Origin: Methanospirillum lacunae
GTDB lineage: Archaea > Halobacteriota > Methanomicrobia > Methanomicrobiales > Methanospirillaceae
Assembly: GCF_003173355.1 (NCBI RefSeq)
Contig: NZ_QGMY01000007.1
Span: 124,001-188,000, forward strand
Direction of reading: 5' to 3'
Length of the DNA: 64,000 nucleotides
The notes below the pieces were generated by a model. It was not told the DNA's origin. It searched no databases and saw only the letters and a program-made list of their open reading frames with translations. Below, in pieces: positions 62,137 through 64,000 of the stretch (its first letter is position 1; every line of letters starts with the position of its first letter). The translations under genes were made by a program, and so were the position numbers.

Positions 62137-62298
62137 CTATGATGTTGGCTCGAACTGATCCTTGCCAACTCCGCAAACCGGGCAGACCCAGTCACCTGGC
62201 AGGTCTTCAAACGCAGTGCCAGCAGGAATATCGGCACCCTCATCACCAAGTTCAGGATCATACACATAACCACACGGAATGCACTCGAACTTCTCCAT
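62137..62298 (-). CDS. Rubredoxin
   Basis: A complete 53-residue rubredoxin. The iron is held by two CxxC pairs, Cys6/Cys9 ([13 protein letters not shown]) and Cys39/Cys42 ([13 protein letters not shown]), with the usual [20 protein letters not shown] between them. It transfers single electrons in the cytoplasm, often to oxygen- and peroxide-reducing enzymes of anaerobes. GGGGAGGG stands 4-5 bases before ATG 62298, a strong ribosome binding site. It is convergent with the thioredoxin-CcdA gene and divergent from the MFS exporter. No partner oxidoreductase is in the window. Confidence 0.95.
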   Translation of the reverse strand: MEKFECIPCGYVYDPELGDEGADIPAGTAFEDLPGDWVCPVCGVGKDQFEPTS

Positions 62299-62469
62299 TG
62301 GACCCTCCCCAGAAAAAACCGGAATATGCAGATCTCAACCTGCAAGAGAGATAAAGATAGGGCTTGCTCGTAGCAGTTTTTCCGCATACCCTAAAAGCCA
62401 ATAGCAGCATATCTCTCATAAAGCATGCAACACTATATTTCACAAAAAGGGCCAGGAAAAGAGCACAAT

Positions 62470-63879
62470 ATGGATAGTTCTTCACCTGTAACCAATTGTG
62501 GTCCTGATAAAACACTAAAACGGATCGTTCTCTTCATCGCAATCCTTGCAGGATTTTTAACTCCCTTTGATGGTTCAGCAGTGAATATCGCTCTGCCAAC
62601 CATCGGAGCAGAATTCAGCATGGATGCCATCTCGCTCTCGTGGATAGCTACTGCATATCTTCTGGCTTCAGCCCTCTTCCTCGTACCATTCGGAAGACTT
62701 GCCGATATATATGGAAGAAAGAAGATATTTGAAAGTGGAATTGCCATATTTGCCATTTCCTCTTTATTAATGACCCTGGTCCCAACTACAGGGTCATTAA
62801 TTGCTATCCGGGTTCTTCAGGGACTTGGTGGTGCCATGATCTATGGAACAAGTATGGCGATCCTGACCGGAGTCTTTCCTCCGGGAGAACGTGGGCGTGC
62901 AATCGGTCTCTATGTCTCGTTTGTTTACTTTGGCCTCTCACTGGGGCCGTTTCTTGGTGGCATTCTTACTTCGTATCTTGGTTGGAGGAGCATCTTTCTT
63001 GTTAATGTTCCAATAGGCCTTCTGGCTGTCATCCTTATCCGGTTAAAACTGAAAGGCGAATGGACAGAAAGCAAAGGAGAACCATTTGATATAATTGGAT
63101 CAGTATTATACAGCCTTTCGCTTGTTGCAGTGATGTATGGATTCTCCACACTTCCGCACGAAGGAGCCATGACACTGGTCATTGCCGGATTAATTCTTGT
63201 TACTATCTTTGCATGGTATGAAAGCAGGGCGTCATATCCAGTCCTCAACGCCCGGTTATTCTCCGGGAACCGGGTATTTCTGTTCTCGAATGTTGCAGCA
63301 TTGATCAACTATAGTGCGACCTTTGCTGTGACATTCCTGCTCAGTCTTGATCTTCAGTATACCAAGGGGTTCTCACCTGAACATGCCGGACTGATTCTTA
63401 TTGCACAGCCAGCAGTGATGGCACTTGTATCAACCCTTTCGGGAAGACTTTCAGATCAGATAGAGCCAGGGAAAGTTGCATCAGCAGGAATGGCTATCAC
63501 AACACTCGGGCTTTTCCTGCTCGTCTTTCTCACTGAATCGACACCGCTCTGGTACATCATCATGAGTTTGTTGATCCTTGGAACCGGCTTTGGCTTCTTT
63601 ACATCACCAAACACAAATGCAATAATGAGTTCAGTGCAAAAACACGATTACGGAGTCGCTTCTGGAACCACATCCACCATGAGACTTCTTGGACAGATGC
63701 TCTCAATGGGTTTTACAACTATGCTCTTTGCCATCTATATAGGTCCGGTCGAGATCACTCAGGAGTATTATCCGGCTTTTATATCCTGCCTTCAAACCGG
63801 ATTTACTTTTTTCACAATCCTCTGTGGAGCGGGCATATTCTTCTCACTCATCAGAGGCCACATGAGGGAGAATGTTTAA
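62470..63879 (+). CDS. MFS exporter, DHA2 (EmrB/QacA-like) family
   Basis: 469 residues with fourteen predicted membrane helices. Motif A of the family is present as GRLADIYGRKKIFESG, and motif C-like GLSLGPFLGGILTSYLGWR. The first helix has LTPFDGSAVNIALPTIG, typical of DHA2 proteins. It likely exports drugs or other small hydrophobic molecules in exchange for protons. ATG 62470 has AGGAAAAGAG before it and is favoured over ATG 62425. No accessory membrane fusion protein is nearby. The gene at 63943 follows in the same direction. Confidence 0.88.
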   Translation: MDSSSPVTNCGPDKTLKRIVLFIAILAGFLTPFDGSAVNIALPTIGAEFSMDAISLSWIATAYLLASALFLVPFGRLADIYGRKKIFESGIAIFAISSLLMTLVPTTGSLIAIRVLQGLGGAMIYGTSMAILTGVFPPGERGRAIGLYVSFVYFGLSLGPFLGGILTSYLGWRSIFLVNVPIGLLAVILIRLKLKGEWTESKGEPFDIIGSVLYSLSLVAVMYGFSTLPHEGAMTLVIAGLILVTIFAWYESRASYPVLNARLFSGNRVFLFSNVAALINYSATFAVTFLLSLDLQYTKGFSPEHAGLILIAQPAVMALVSTLSGRLSDQIEPGKVASAGMAITTLGLFLLVFLTESTPLWYIIMSLLILGTGFGFFTSPNTNAIMSSVQKHDYGVASGTTSTMRLLGQMLSMGFTTMLFAIYIGPVEITQEYYPAFISCLQTGFTFFTILCGAGIFFSLIRGHMRENV

Positions 63880-63905
63880 CCTCAAAATTCCATAATCGCA
63901 GACAC

Positions 63906-63913
63906 ATATATAT
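63906..63913 (+). promoter_or_regulatory. Candidate TATA box for the last gene
   Basis: ATATATAT would start transcription near 63935, eight bases before ATG 63943. A T7 run (63926-63932) between could also end the MFS transcript. Confidence 0.35.
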
Positions 63914-63942
63914 CTAAACAGGCCCTTTTTTTACTTTATCAG

Positions 63943-64000
63943 ATGATACAATCTATTTCCAGAATATTATATGTCGATGATGAGCCCGGATTTCTTGATC
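63943..64000 (+). CDS. Response regulator receiver protein, partial
   Basis: Only the first 19 residues are in the window: ISRILYVDDEPGFLD. VDDEP is the acidic metal-binding pocket at the start of receiver domains, as in the kinases at 24788 and 54111. The downstream domains, and so the full function, are outside the window. By analogy it is probably another REC-PAS protein. Confidence 0.75.
   Translation, partial: MIQSISRILYVDDEPGFLD

Noticed and set aside
62100-62354. Plus-strand frame of 84 codons over the rubredoxin
   Set aside because: It is the antisense shadow of a clear rubredoxin gene.

Overview
The window looks like the chromosome of a methanogenic euryarchaeon, most probably Methanomicrobiales and perhaps a Methanospirillum relative. 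The sequence supports this with transcription factor TFE, the archaeal tRNA methyltransferase aTrm56, A/V-type ATP synthase subunits C and D, a DUF2099 (methanogenesis marker 8) protein, archaeal type IV pilin N-termini, archaeal TATA boxes with very short leaders, and many REC/PAS histidine kinases of the kind common in this order. The genus is inference; no rRNA gene is present to settle it.

Layout. 1-5.2 kb: start of a ROK-family sugar kinase, a Kef-type antiporter with TrkA domains, and a Cache/HAMP chemoreceptor. 5.2-14.1 kb (minus strand): a small unknown protein, three multidomain histidine kinases (two of them overlapping), an exported unknown and a SIMPL/DUF541 protein. 14.4-17.3 kb: a tight information-processing operon of HTH protein, aTrm56, ATP-grasp enzyme, TFE and HD-domain protein, followed by a convergent ACT-domain protein and a tRNA-Leu(GAG). 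18.3-24.7 kb: an AddB-like nuclease and AddA-like helicase-nuclease pair. 24.8-29.7 kb: a REC-PAS kinase coupled to a membrane SpoIIE-type phosphatase, an OsmC protein and a PP2C phosphatase. 29.8-33.5 kb: ATP synthase subunits C and D without their usual partners, then a secreted protein overlapping the marker 8 gene.

33.5-48.1 kb is the most distinctive part. It holds two large minus-strand membrane-anchored PKD proteins, a TPR protein, a Met/His-rich anchored protein, and a four-gene plus-strand operon of very large proteins that each start like an archaeal type IV pilin. These continue into PA14, Kre9/KNH-like, PKD, InlB-like and carboxypeptidase-regulatory-like modules. Three proteins from the two clusters end in what appears to be the same unnamed domain of about 150 residues. 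I infer a surface fibre or adhesin system.

48.3-64 kb: a large exported unknown, a DUF2164 protein, about 1.2 kb of poor coding potential, two orphan substrate-binding proteins, a 1346-residue kinase with a PocR sensor domain, a second Na+/H+ antiporter, an exported unknown, a thioredoxin/CcdA fusion, a 53-residue rubredoxin, a DHA2-type MFS exporter and the start of another response regulator. No CRISPR array, rRNA, intact insertion sequence or integrase was seen.
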